From Microvirga sp. (GTDB lineage Bacteria; Pseudomonadota; Alphaproteobacteria; Rhizobiales; Beijerinckiaceae), in assembly GCF_014699075.1 (NCBI RefSeq), contig NZ_JACXAB010000019.1, positions 1 through 64,000 on the forward strand: a stretch of DNA of 64,000 bases, read 5' to 3'. Every line of letters begins with the position of its first letter. Position 1 is the first letter of the stretch. The notes below the pieces were generated by a model that did not search any database, had not been told where the DNA came from, and saw only the letters and a program-made list of their open reading frames with translations. This document shows positions 55,459 to 64,000 of the stretch, piece after piece. A program made the position numbers and the translations under genes.

Positions 55459-57505
55459 CCGGTGGCGTCAGCGGAACGGAAATGTCGTAGGCGACTCCGC
55501 TCTCGGCGAAGTTCAGCACCATGTAGCCCCCGAGCTCGCCCTCGATGCTGCGTCGGATGAGGCGTGAGCCGAAGCCCTGGCGTTTGGGCGGCGCAACGGG
55601 CGGCCCGCCGCTTTCGGACCAGCGGATGCGCAACTGCTTCGGGCGATCCTCGCTCTCGATGACGGACCAAGCCACCTCCAGATGGCCCACATTGGTGGAG
55701 AGCGCCCCATATTTGGCCGCGTTCGTCACCAGCTCGTGCAGAACCAGCCCAAGATTGATGGCGTAGCGCGCCGGCAGCTTCACGTCAGGGCCCTCGAGCA
55801 CGACCCGCGCGTCGCCGGCCTTGCGGTAGGGGGCCAGTTCCTGTTCCGCCACGTCGCGCAGTTCCGCCTCGCGCCAGGACTGCCGCGTCAGGAGGTTGTG
55901 AGTCTTCGATAAGGCCAGGAGCCTGCCCTCGAAAGCTTCCCTGAACTGTCCCGGCGACTCCGTTGTGCGCAGGGTCTGGGAAGCGATCGACTGGACCGTG
56001 GCCAGGGTGTTCTTCACCCGGTGGTTCAGCTCGTTCAGGAAGAAGCGCTGCTGCTCCTCGGCGTGCTTCTGTTCGGTGATGTCGTGCAGGATGCCGACGA
56101 AATAGACCGGCCGCTTCTGCGTATCGAGGAACACGCGGCCCCTGGAGTTGATCCAGCGGATGTTCCCGTTCTTGTCACGGATCCTGTACTCGTCCTCGTA
56201 GTCGCCCCGGCTCCTCACCGCCGCGCGCCATTTCTCGATGACGCGATCCGCGTCCTCGGGATGAAGGATGCCCACCCAGTCCCTCGGGTTCATCGTCGCC
56301 ATGGCTTCAGGCAGCCCGATCATCGCGGCCGCCTGCGGGGACCAGCCGCCGGCATCCTTGTCCGGATCGTACCACCAGGTTCCCATGTGGCCTGCCTCGA
56401 GGGCCAGACGCGCCCGCTCCTCACTCAGCTGAAGCGCCTGCTGGCGCTCGGCCACGTCGTCCATGAGGTCGTTGAACGCCTTGGCCAGGATGCTGAACTC
56501 ACCGGATTTGCGCGGCAGCTGAATCCGCGCCCGGTAATCGCCACGCCGCCAGGCCTGGATGCCGTCCGTCACCATCTCGAAGGGTTTGGTGATGAAGGCG
56601 CGGCTCAGCAGCGCCGACAGGGACAGCGCCAGAATGAGCGCCGCCGTGATCAGCATGAAACCGCGCTGTGCGGCCTGATTGATCCCAGCAAAGGCGGCTT
56701 TTGTCGACAACCCGACATTGACGTAGATATCCCTGGGCGGGAGCTGCAGCGGCACGTGGGCGAGGACGCGCCTGACGCCATCGGGAATGGTGCTTTGAGC
56801 GGTTATGGCTTCTCCGGCCTTGGCCTGTGCCATGAACTCCTGCGGCAGCAGCCGGCCTAGGAACCGCTCTGGCTGCGGCTCCTGCACGAGAACGATGCCG
56901 TTCCTGTCGGCAACGGTGACCGAGCCGTTCTCCGGCACGGTGCGCTCCTTCAGCTTCTCGCTGAGCCATCTCAGATCCAGCGCCGCGGCCAGCACGCCGA
57001 CCACGTCGCCCCTGTCATTCCAGATCGGCAGGGCGAGAGGCAGCACGGGATGCCGCCCCAAACCGCCTTCCTCGAAGGCCGGCGTATATTCCCCGACGAC
57101 AAAGCCCTTCTGGCCCAGGGCGTTGTGGAAATAGGGCCTGTCCGCATAATAGTGCTGGGTATCGATGGTGCCGGTCGGCCGGCAGCGGATGTGCCCGCTG
57201 ATGTCCATGGCCACGAAGGACAGGATGTAGGGCACCTTCTCCTGAATGGCCTTCAGGTAGGGGCTGCAGACGGCCGTGTCGAAGTTGCGGATGGACTGCG
57301 TCTCGTCGATGGCGAGCAGAAGCCCCTGGACGCCATCGAAGATGCGCTCGATTTCCGCGCCCACCAGCTGAGCCTGACGGACCGCAAGATCGTTCACCTC
57401 CGCTTCGCGAGCCCGGCGCAGGGACACTTCAGTGTATGTCCAGATGACGATGGCCGGCAGAACCGAAATCAACGCCAGAAGGAGCAGACGCTTCGTCAGG
57501 GTCAT
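55442..57505 (-). CDS. Membrane-bound HWE-family sensor histidine kinase
   Basis: The 687-residue protein has these parts in order: TM helix (about 7-27), a periplasmic double-Cache-type sensor (about 35-275), TM helix (about 283-303), a HAMP linker (RAWRRGDY...), a PAS domain with PAC tail (about 365-490), and a kinase core. The phosphoacceptor is in ELNHRVKNTLATVQSIASQTLR. The ATPase part has ELVTNAAKYGAL (N-box) and a later WSESGGPP, placing it in the HWE group. No response regulator gene adjoins, so its partner is elsewhere. The upstream gene uup is divergent. Confidence 0.9.
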   Translation of the reverse strand: MTLTKRLLLLALISVLPAIVIWTYTEVSLRRAREAEVNDLAVRQAQLVGAEIERIFDGVQGLLLAIDETQSIRNFDTAVCSPYLKAIQEKVPYILSFVAMDISGHIRCRPTGTIDTQHYYADRPYFHNALGQKGFVVGEYTPAFEEGGLGRHPVLPLALPIWNDRGDVVGVLAAALDLRWLSEKLKERTVPENGSVTVADRNGIVLVQEPQPERFLGRLLPQEFMAQAKAGEAITAQSTIPDGVRRVLAHVPLQLPPRDIYVNVGLSTKAAFAGINQAAQRGFMLITAALILALSLSALLSRAFITKPFEMVTDGIQAWRRGDYRARIQLPRKSGEFSILAKAFNDLMDDVAERQQALQLSEERARLALEAGHMGTWWYDPDKDAGGWSPQAAAMIGLPEAMATMNPRDWVGILHPEDADRVIEKWRAAVRSRGDYEDEYRIRDKNGNIRWINSRGRVFLDTQKRPVYFVGILHDITEQKHAEEQQRFFLNELNHRVKNTLATVQSIASQTLRTTESPGQFREAFEGRLLALSKTHNLLTRQSWREAELRDVAEQELAPYRKAGDARVVLEGPDVKLPARYAINLGLVLHELVTNAAKYGALSTNVGHLEVAWSVIESEDRPKQLRIRWSESGGPPVAPPKRQGFGSRLIRRSIEGELGGYMVLNFAESGVAYDISVPLTPPASAAA

Positions 57506-57617
57506 TCAAACGCTCAGCTTAACCTCAGCAGGGGAGCACAAAGACGGGAGAGCGTCCACCCCGTAGCATTCCTGAGCGGCCTTGCATCTGCGGCGAAGAG
57601 GTGTCAGGGGAGCAGGA

Positions 57618-59426
57618 ATGGCGCTTCCTCCTCTTCTGACCCTCCAGGACATTGCTCTCACGTTCGGCGGCACGCCTCTCATCGAGAGCGCGGAACTGTC
57701 CGTCTCTCCGGGCGAGCGGGCCTGCCTCGTGGGCCGCAACGGCTCGGGCAAATCCACCCTGCTGAAAATCGCCGCAGGGCAAATCGAGGCCGATCGCGGC
57801 AAGCGCTTCATGCAGCCGGGCGCGACCGTCCGCTATCTCGCCCAGGAACCGGACCTCACGGCCTATCCCTCGACGCTTGCCTATGTGGAGGCGGGTCTCG
57901 GGCCGGGGGATGATCCCTACCGGGCACGCTACCTGCTGGAGCAGCTCGGGCTGACCGGGGAAGAGAAGCCCGCCGACCTCTCAGGCGGCGAGGCCCGCCG
58001 CGCGGCGCTTGCCCATGTGCTGGCGCCCGAGCCGGACATCCTGCTCCTCGACGAGCCCACCAACCATCTGGACCTGCCGGTCATCGAATGGCTGGAAGGC
58101 GAGCTCAAGAGCCTGCGCTCGGCGATGGTGCTCATCAGCCACGACCGCCGCTTCCTGGAAAGCCTGTCCCAGGCGACCGTCTGGCTCGACCGGGGCCGAA
58201 CCCGGCGCATGGATCGTGGCTTTGCTCATTTCGAGGAATGGCGTGACCAGGTGCTGGAGCAGGAGGAGGCCGAGCACCATAAGCTCGGGCGCAAGCTCGT
58301 GGCCGAGGCCGACTGGCTGCGCTATGGCGTGACCGCCCGGCGCAAGCGCAACGTGCGCCGCCTCGGCAACCTCCACGCCATGCGCCAGCAATACCGCGAC
58401 CGCAACCGCGCCGTCGGCACGGTGACCATGAGCCTCGCCGAGGCCGAGCAGTCCGGCACCCTCGTGGTCGAGGCGGAGGGCATCTCGAAGGCCTACGACA
58501 GGCCCATCGTCACCAACCTGTCCTTGCGCGTTTTGCGCGGGGACCGGCTCGGCATCATCGGGCCGAACGGCGCCGGCAAGACGACCCTGATCAACATGCT
58601 GACAGGCGTTCAGGCGCCGGACGAAGGCCGGGTGCGCCTCGGCTCCAACCTGCAGATGGTCACCCTCGACCAGCGCCGCGCGAGCCTCGATCCCACCGCC
58701 ACCGTGGCCGAAACGCTCACGGGCGGTCGCGGCGACACGGTCACCATCGGCGGCCAGACCAAGCATGTGATCGGCTACATGAAGGACTTCCTGTTCTCGC
58801 CCGAGCAGGCTCGCACCCCCGTGGGCGTGCTCTCCGGCGGCGAGCGCAACCGGCTGATGCTGGCCCGCGCCCTGGCGCAGCCCTCGAACCTCTTGGTGCT
58901 CGACGAGCCCACCAACGATCTCGACTTGGAGACTCTCGATCTGCTCGAAGAGATGATCCAGGATTATTCCGGCACGGTCATCCTGGTCAGCCACGACCGC
59001 GACTTCCTCGACCGCACGGTGAGCTCGGTGCTCGTGTCGGAAGGCGAGGGACGCTGGCTCGAATATGCGGGCGGCTACACCGACATGGTGTCCCAGCGCG
59101 GACGCGGCGTGCAGGCCCGCGTCGTCGAGAAGGAAGCGAAGGCGAAGAGCGCCGACAAGCCGGCTGCTGCGCCTCAGGCTCAGAACAAGCGCAAGCTCTC
59201 CTTCAATGAGCAGCACGATCTCAAGACGCTTCCCAAGCGCATGGAAGAACTGACTGCGAAGATCGCCAAGGTACAGGAGATCCTCGCCGATCCGGAGCTT
59301 TATGCGCGCGATCCGGCCCGCTTCCAGAAAGCCATGGATGCCCTGACGGCGTTGCAGACGGAACTGCATGCGGCCGAGGAGCGGTGGCTGGACTTGGAAA
59401 TGTTGCGGGAGGAATTGGAAGGGTAA
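57618..59426 (+). CDS. uup: ABC-F ATPase Uup
   Basis: The 602-residue soluble protein has two ABC cassettes and no membrane helices. Cassette 1: GRNGSGKSTLL, LSGGEARRAAL, LLLDEPTNHLDLPVIEWLE. Cassette 2: GPNGAGKTTLIN, LSGGERNRLML, LVLDEPTNDLDLETL. A basic linker lies between, and a C-terminal Lys/Ala-rich coiled-coil domain (NKRKLSFNEQHDLKTLPKRME) binds DNA or RNA in E. coli Uup. ABC-F proteins act on the ribosome; Uup is also linked to precise excision of transposons. ATG at 57618 follows GGGGAGCAGGA. Confidence 0.92.
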   Translation: MALPPLLTLQDIALTFGGTPLIESAELSVSPGERACLVGRNGSGKSTLLKIAAGQIEADRGKRFMQPGATVRYLAQEPDLTAYPSTLAYVEAGLGPGDDPYRARYLLEQLGLTGEEKPADLSGGEARRAALAHVLAPEPDILLLDEPTNHLDLPVIEWLEGELKSLRSAMVLISHDRRFLESLSQATVWLDRGRTRRMDRGFAHFEEWRDQVLEQEEAEHHKLGRKLVAEADWLRYGVTARRKRNVRRLGNLHAMRQQYRDRNRAVGTVTMSLAEAEQSGTLVVEAEGISKAYDRPIVTNLSLRVLRGDRLGIIGPNGAGKTTLINMLTGVQAPDEGRVRLGSNLQMVTLDQRRASLDPTATVAETLTGGRGDTVTIGGQTKHVIGYMKDFLFSPEQARTPVGVLSGGERNRLMLARALAQPSNLLVLDEPTNDLDLETLDLLEEMIQDYSGTVILVSHDRDFLDRTVSSVLVSEGEGRWLEYAGGYTDMVSQRGRGVQARVVEKEAKAKSADKPAAAPQAQNKRKLSFNEQHDLKTLPKRMEELTAKIAKVQEILADPELYARDPARFQKAMDALTALQTELHAAEERWLDLEMLREELEG

Positions 59427-59546
59427 GGAACTTCATGACCCGATGGGGCTGCATGATCGTTCATCAATTTGCAGAGAGCCCAGGCGCGACACTAAAGTGA
59501 CATCAATCGCTCGCTAGAAGCTGATTGTCATTGAAGGAGGATCGCT

Positions 59547-60512
59547 ATGCACTGCTTTTCGGGACGTCACCTGATCACTTTCATGACTGTTCTCTGCCTG
59601 GGGGCTGTGCCCTCGATGCTCAGAGCAGCAGAGCCTGACCGCCCTGTGCTGGCAGAGCGGGTCACCAAGCTGTCGCGCGGCACGCAGTGGAAGCCCGTTT
59701 CGGCGGTTCCGATCAACTTCCTGACTCACCACCCGCAGGGCATGGTGAAGATTGGCGACACACTGTTTGTGTCCTCGGTTGAGATCCAGCAGCCGACAAA
59801 GCGGTTTCCGCAGGCGGTGGACGGCTATGACCGCGACACGGGTGCCGGAACCGGCCACCTATTTAAGATTGACATGAAGGGCAACCTCATCGCCGACATC
59901 ACCCTCGGCGAAGGCACGATCTATCATCCGGGTGGGATCGATTACGATGGCAAGTACATCTGGGTTCCGGTGGCGGAGTACCGGCCAAACAGCCGCTCCA
60001 TCGTCTACCGCGTCGATCCGGAGACCATGAAGGCGGAGGAGATGTTCCGCTTTGCCGATCACGTTGGCGGCGTGGTGCACAACACCGACGACAAGACGCT
60101 GCACGGGGTGAGCTGGGGTTCGCGCCGGTTCTACCGTTGGTCTCTCGACGACCATGGAAAGCCCACGAATGCCAATGAGGCTCCCGAGAAGCTGAGAGCA
60201 CTCAACACGTCGCATTACCTCGATTATCAAGACTGCAAATATGTCGGCAAGAGCCGCATGCTGTGCTCCGGCGTCACGGAGATGCGCCTCACGCCTGATG
60301 CCGCTCCGTTCCGTCTCGGCGGGCTCGATATCATCAACCTCACCGATGGTCGACCGATCTTCCAGACACCTGTACTGCTCTGGACCGCTGCCGGGATGGA
60401 CATGACCCACAACCCGGTCTGGATGGAAGCGAGCGATGCAGGGATCCGCGGGTACTTCATGCCCGAGGACGACAAGTCCACCCTTTACATCTACGAGGCC
60501 GAGGTAAAATAG
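59547..60512 (+). CDS. Secreted DUF6454-like propeller protein
   Basis: The 321-residue protein has a signal peptide (cleavage near SMLRAAE). The mature part is a string of WxP/FxG-type beta strands (NFLTHHPQGMVKIGDTLFVSSVEI, GEGTIYHPGGIDYDGKYIWVPVAEY, VVHNTDDKTLHGVSWGSRRFYRW) that suggest a beta propeller. The HPQGM motif is characteristic of DUF6454. Its biochemical role is unknown. A GGAGG lies eight bases upstream of the ATG. It is isolated between convergent neighbours. Confidence 0.8.
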   Translation: MHCFSGRHLITFMTVLCLGAVPSMLRAAEPDRPVLAERVTKLSRGTQWKPVSAVPINFLTHHPQGMVKIGDTLFVSSVEIQQPTKRFPQAVDGYDRDTGAGTGHLFKIDMKGNLIADITLGEGTIYHPGGIDYDGKYIWVPVAEYRPNSRSIVYRVDPETMKAEEMFRFADHVGGVVHNTDDKTLHGVSWGSRRFYRWSLDDHGKPTNANEAPEKLRALNTSHYLDYQDCKYVGKSRMLCSGVTEMRLTPDAAPFRLGGLDIINLTDGRPIFQTPVLLWTAAGMDMTHNPVWMEASDAGIRGYFMPEDDKSTLYIYEAEVK

Positions 60513-60539
60513 AGCGCGGACTAGGCGGCGGGCAGCCTG

Positions 60540-60755
60540 CTAGCTGCCCGCTTCCAGCGTGAACCCGGCTTTGAGCACCACCTGGTAGTGGCGCACCTCG
60601 CCGTCCTCCACGTGGCCGCGGGTTTGGATGACTTCGAACCAGCGCAGGTTTCGCAACGTTTCGCTGGCCCGCCGGATGGCGGTCTGAATGGCATCCTCAA
60701 TGCTGGTCTCGGACGAGCCGACGAGTTCGACGATCTTGTAGACGTGGTCACTCAT
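60540..60755 (-). CDS. Dodecin flavin-storage protein
   Basis: The 71-residue protein forms a hollow dodecamer that binds flavins and buffers free FMN/riboflavin. [27 protein letters not shown], the tryptophan-containing [14 protein letters not shown] segment (Trp stacks on flavin) and VLKAGFTLE are all dodecin signatures. The ATG at 60755 is chosen over the longer frame to 60803. It lies just upstream of the propeller gene's end, with a GC-rich stem (GCGGGCAGC/GCTGCCCGC) between them. Confidence 0.92.
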   Translation of the reverse strand: MSDHVYKIVELVGSSETSIEDAIQTAIRRASETLRNLRWFEVIQTRGHVEDGEVRHYQVVLKAGFTLEAGS

Positions 60756-60821
60756 GGGGTGCTCCAGGGGTGTTGGAGAGATGAGGCTCCATGGCCATTC
60801 CACGGAGCCTCCTCAGTGAGA

Positions 60822-61571
60822 TCAAACGCCCGTGTCGGTGGCGACCGTCTGACGAACGGCGCCGATCTGCGCATCGAGATGGGTGACCAGATCTTTCGGA
60901 AGGTCCATGAGCGCGATAAGGCGGTCGAGATAGGCCTTCTCCTCCGCGGTATCCGCGTCGCCGATGGCCACCCGCGAGGCCACATAGAGCTCGGCGGCCT
61001 GTTCCTTGGTCTTGGGCAGGCGGGCGATGGCTGCGGCGTCGGCGGGCTTCGCCATCAGATCGAGGAGGAAGCCCTTCTCCGCGTTGCCGAGGCCGAGCTG
61101 CTGGATCTGCTCCTGGATGCGCGAGCTTTCCTCGCCGTCGAGATGCCCGTCGGATTTCGCCGCCGAGATCATGGCCTGCACGAGGGCGAGGCCCATCTCA
61201 TGGCCGTTCTTGTCTTTCTCTTCCTCGAGGTGAAAGCCGCTGCCGGCTGGCGGCTGCGCGGGCACGCTCCCAGGGCGCCCGGCGGCCGGCGCCTGGTTGG
61301 CTTGCCAGTCCTGATAGGCCTTGAAGGCGACGCTCGCGAGCACTGCAAGGCCGCCGGCCTTCATCAGCGAGCCACCGGCTGATCGCCCGCCGCGGGAGCC
61401 CAGGATCAGGGACAAAAGGCTTCCCGCCGCAAGGCCGCCCATGCCGCCTGGGATCTGTGAGCCGAAGCCGCCGGATCCGCCGAGCATTCCGCCAAAGCCG
61501 CCTTGCTGCGGCCGTCCGCCAAAAGAGCCCTGGCTGCGCATGAGGCCGTCGAGGATGCTTCCGAGATTCAT
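60822..61571 (-). CDS. DUF533/YebE-like protein
   Basis: This 249-residue protein has a Gly-rich N-terminus (about residues 15-75: GGFGGMLGGSGGFG...) and a hydrophobic segment (LMKAGGLAVLASVAFKAYQDW). A C-terminal TerB-like helical domain carries ALVQAMISAAKSDGHLDGEES and LPKTKEQAAELYVASRVAIGDADTAEEKAYLDRLI, the DUF533 pattern. E. coli YebE is linked to envelope stress, but this role is not shown here. Start at 61571, with GGGAG before it. The dodecin gene follows after about 66 bases. Confidence 0.88.
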   Translation of the reverse strand: MNLGSILDGLMRSQGSFGGRPQQGGFGGMLGGSGGFGSQIPGGMGGLAAGSLLSLILGSRGGRSAGGSLMKAGGLAVLASVAFKAYQDWQANQAPAAGRPGSVPAQPPAGSGFHLEEEKDKNGHEMGLALVQAMISAAKSDGHLDGEESSRIQEQIQQLGLGNAEKGFLLDLMAKPADAAAIARLPKTKEQAAELYVASRVAIGDADTAEEKAYLDRLIALMDLPKDLVTHLDAQIGAVRQTVATDTGV

Positions 61572-61757
61572 GGGTATTCTCCCTGTGCTGAGGATGTGCA
61601 TCAGGAAAAGGCAGGTCTTTTCCAAGAGTTCCGCGCGGCAGCGTTCACCGATGGGTTAGGAATTCAGGCAGCGCTGCCGGAACGTGGAGGGGTGTTCCAT
61701 GGTTGAGGAGCCGTCAGCTCGGCCGTACGGATCGGGCACAGGAAGGGAACTCCCTCG

Positions 61758-62285
61758 ATGAACCTCAAGATCGCTCTTGTCGCCGGTGCCATGGCACTCG
61801 GCGTTTCCGGCTGCATGACGCCCATGGCGTCGGCTCCGGCCCCGATGGCCGTCACCACAGCGGCTGTGTTCGTTCCCACCGCAGTTTCATCCAATCTCCT
61901 GGAGATCGAGTCGAGCCGCATGGCTCTGGACCGGGCACGGAATCCCGAGGTCCGCCGTTTCGCCCGTCAGATGATCCGCGAGCATAACATGGCGACCCGT
62001 CGGATGTCGGCGGTGCTGCGCCGTTCCGGCCTGCCGATGCCGGCGCCTGCGATGATTCCGCGTCATCAGCAGATGCTGGCCTCGCTCCAGACCGCTTCCG
62101 ATTTCGACGCGGCCTATATGGGCGCTCAGGTCATGGCCCATCAGGAATCCGTAGCCCTGTTCTCGTCCTATGCGTCCAACGGCGACGTTCCGCCGCTCGC
62201 CGCCTTCGCCCGCCAGACTCTGCCGAACCTGCAGATGCACCTGCAGCATGCGCAGGGCATCGCCGGGGGCGGCCGCGGCATGTAA
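61758..62285 (+). CDS. DUF4142 lipoprotein
   Basis: The 175-residue protein has a signal with lipobox (GVSGC, Cys about residue 19). An Ala/Pro linker follows, then a four-helix DUF4142 domain (LEIESSRMALDRARNPEVRRFARQMIREHNMATRRM, then a second HQESVALF helix pair). The family resembles ferritin-like bundles, but the canonical metal-binding residues are not all visible. It is probably attached to the outer membrane or inner membrane. Function unknown. It is followed by a strong terminator. Confidence 0.85.
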   Translation: MNLKIALVAGAMALGVSGCMTPMASAPAPMAVTTAAVFVPTAVSSNLLEIESSRMALDRARNPEVRRFARQMIREHNMATRRMSAVLRRSGLPMPAPAMIPRHQQMLASLQTASDFDAAYMGAQVMAHQESVALFSSYASNGDVPPLAAFARQTLPNLQMHLQHAQGIAGGGRGM

Positions 62286-62303
62286 GCTTCCGATGCTTGG
62301 TGA

Positions 62304-62333
62304 AAGGCCGCCGGGAACCCGGCGGCCTTTTTC
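62304..62333 (+). terminator. Terminator of the DUF4142 gene
   Basis: AAGGCCGCCGGG pairs with CCCGGCGGCCTT around AA, followed by TTTC. It lies about 20 bases after the stop. Confidence 0.9.
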
Positions 62334-62343
62334 GTTTAAGGCG

Positions 62344-62696
62344 TCAGTCCTGCATGAACTCGATCCGGTTGCCGACCGGATCCTGAACGTAGAAGCGCCG
62401 GACATCCGGAATGGCATCGTCCCAGGCCGGTTCATGGCCAGCGTCGGACAGGAGCCGCGCCAGGGCATCGAGATCGGTAACAGTAATGGCCGGGTGCGCC
62501 TTGCGGGCCGGGCGGAAATCCTCCTCGACCCCGAGGTGAATCCGCACCGAGCCGCACTCCAGCCATAGGCCTCCACGCTTGGCAAGCGCCGGAGGCTTCT
62601 GCACCTCGCTCAAACCGAGCAGGCCAGAATAGAACGTCCTGCACAGGTCCTCTGCCCCTGGGGGAATGGCCAGCTGAACGTGATCCAGGCGCAGCA

Positions 62697-62697
<1 letters not shown>
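62344..62697 (-). CDS. Glyoxalase/VOC-superfamily protein
   Basis: The 117-residue single-domain VOC protein begins MLRLDHVQLAIPPGAEDLCRTFYSGLLGL. It has the repeated beta-alpha-beta-beta-beta modules with metal ligands in DHVQL (His), IHLGVEE (His) and NRIEFMQD (Glu). Members act as glyoxalases, dioxygenases or fosfomycin-resistance enzymes; the role here is unknown. Its ATG overlaps the stop of the fumarylacetoacetase-family gene (TGATG), so they are co-translated and probably act in one aromatic or keto-acid pathway. Confidence 0.85.

Positions 62698-64000
<1,303 letters not shown>

Noticed and set aside
60528..60551. GC-rich stem (GCGGGCAGC/GCTGCCCGC) at the end of the dodecin gene considered as a terminator
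   Set aside because: No T-run follows on either strand and it overlaps the dodecin stop codon, so a terminator cannot be supported.

Overview
The window reads as chromosomal DNA of a high-GC alphaproteobacterium. Gene content, the HrcA-type CIRCE element in front of groESL, and the families of short palindromic intergenic repeats fit Rhizobiales, perhaps Microvirga or another Methylobacteriaceae member. The genus is an inference, because no rRNA or marker phylogeny is available here.

Layout. 1-16.6 kb is mostly housekeeping: a small membrane protein, galE, a DoxX-like protein, a LolA-like protein, a long-form purC, tyrS behind a possible attenuator, an EAL phosphodiesterase, small membrane proteins, an L,D-transpeptidase lipoprotein, a tyrosine phosphatase, the copA-cueR copper-export operon with a clear CueR promoter, an endonuclease/phosphatase-fold protein, a GST, a glycosyltransferase, a RidA-like protein and a lipoprotein.

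16.7-30.8 kb is accessory. It holds a TetR regulator with a perfect palindromic operator in front of an RND efflux pair, an IS110 remnant cut by a 1.72-kb IS630-family element that carries a second ORF, a sugar-acid kinase/PdxA2 pair for a D-threonate-like substrate, a frameshifted metallo-hydrolase gene and a tRNA-Lys-like relic. At its right end is a 2.3-kb remnant of an integrative element, bounded by an intact tRNA-Ser(GCT) on the right and a copy of the tRNA 3' end on the left. No integrase gene remains. The remnant holds a membrane protein, a small ORF with a lost start, and a cytosine methyltransferase gene with a nonsense codon. A second long ORF in another frame of the same strand overlaps the methyltransferase gene almost completely. 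The nonsense change is silent in that second frame. An 18-bp match to the left att copy at 16.69 kb hints at an older, larger island.

30.9-43.1 kb holds small hypothetical proteins, a YidB-like protein, a sarcosine-oxidase-type flavoenzyme, a branched-chain amino-acid binding protein, a Crp/Fnr regulator, an amidase, trhO-slyX, groES-groEL and an S66 peptidase. 43.4-55.5 kb is metabolic and transport DNA: a TRAP binding protein, a luciferase-like monooxygenase, and a minus-strand cluster in the order ABC ATPase, aldehyde dehydrogenase, short-chain dehydrogenase, binding protein, two permeases. The cluster looks like one uptake-and-oxidation unit. A second aldehyde dehydrogenase lies divergently upstream of it.

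55.4-64 kb holds an HWE sensor kinase, uup, a secreted propeller-like protein, dodecin, a DUF533 protein, a DUF4142 lipoprotein, a glyoxalase-fold/fumarylacetoacetase pair, and the start of a second TRAP binding protein that resembles the one at 43.4 kb. The right edge of the window cuts this last gene.
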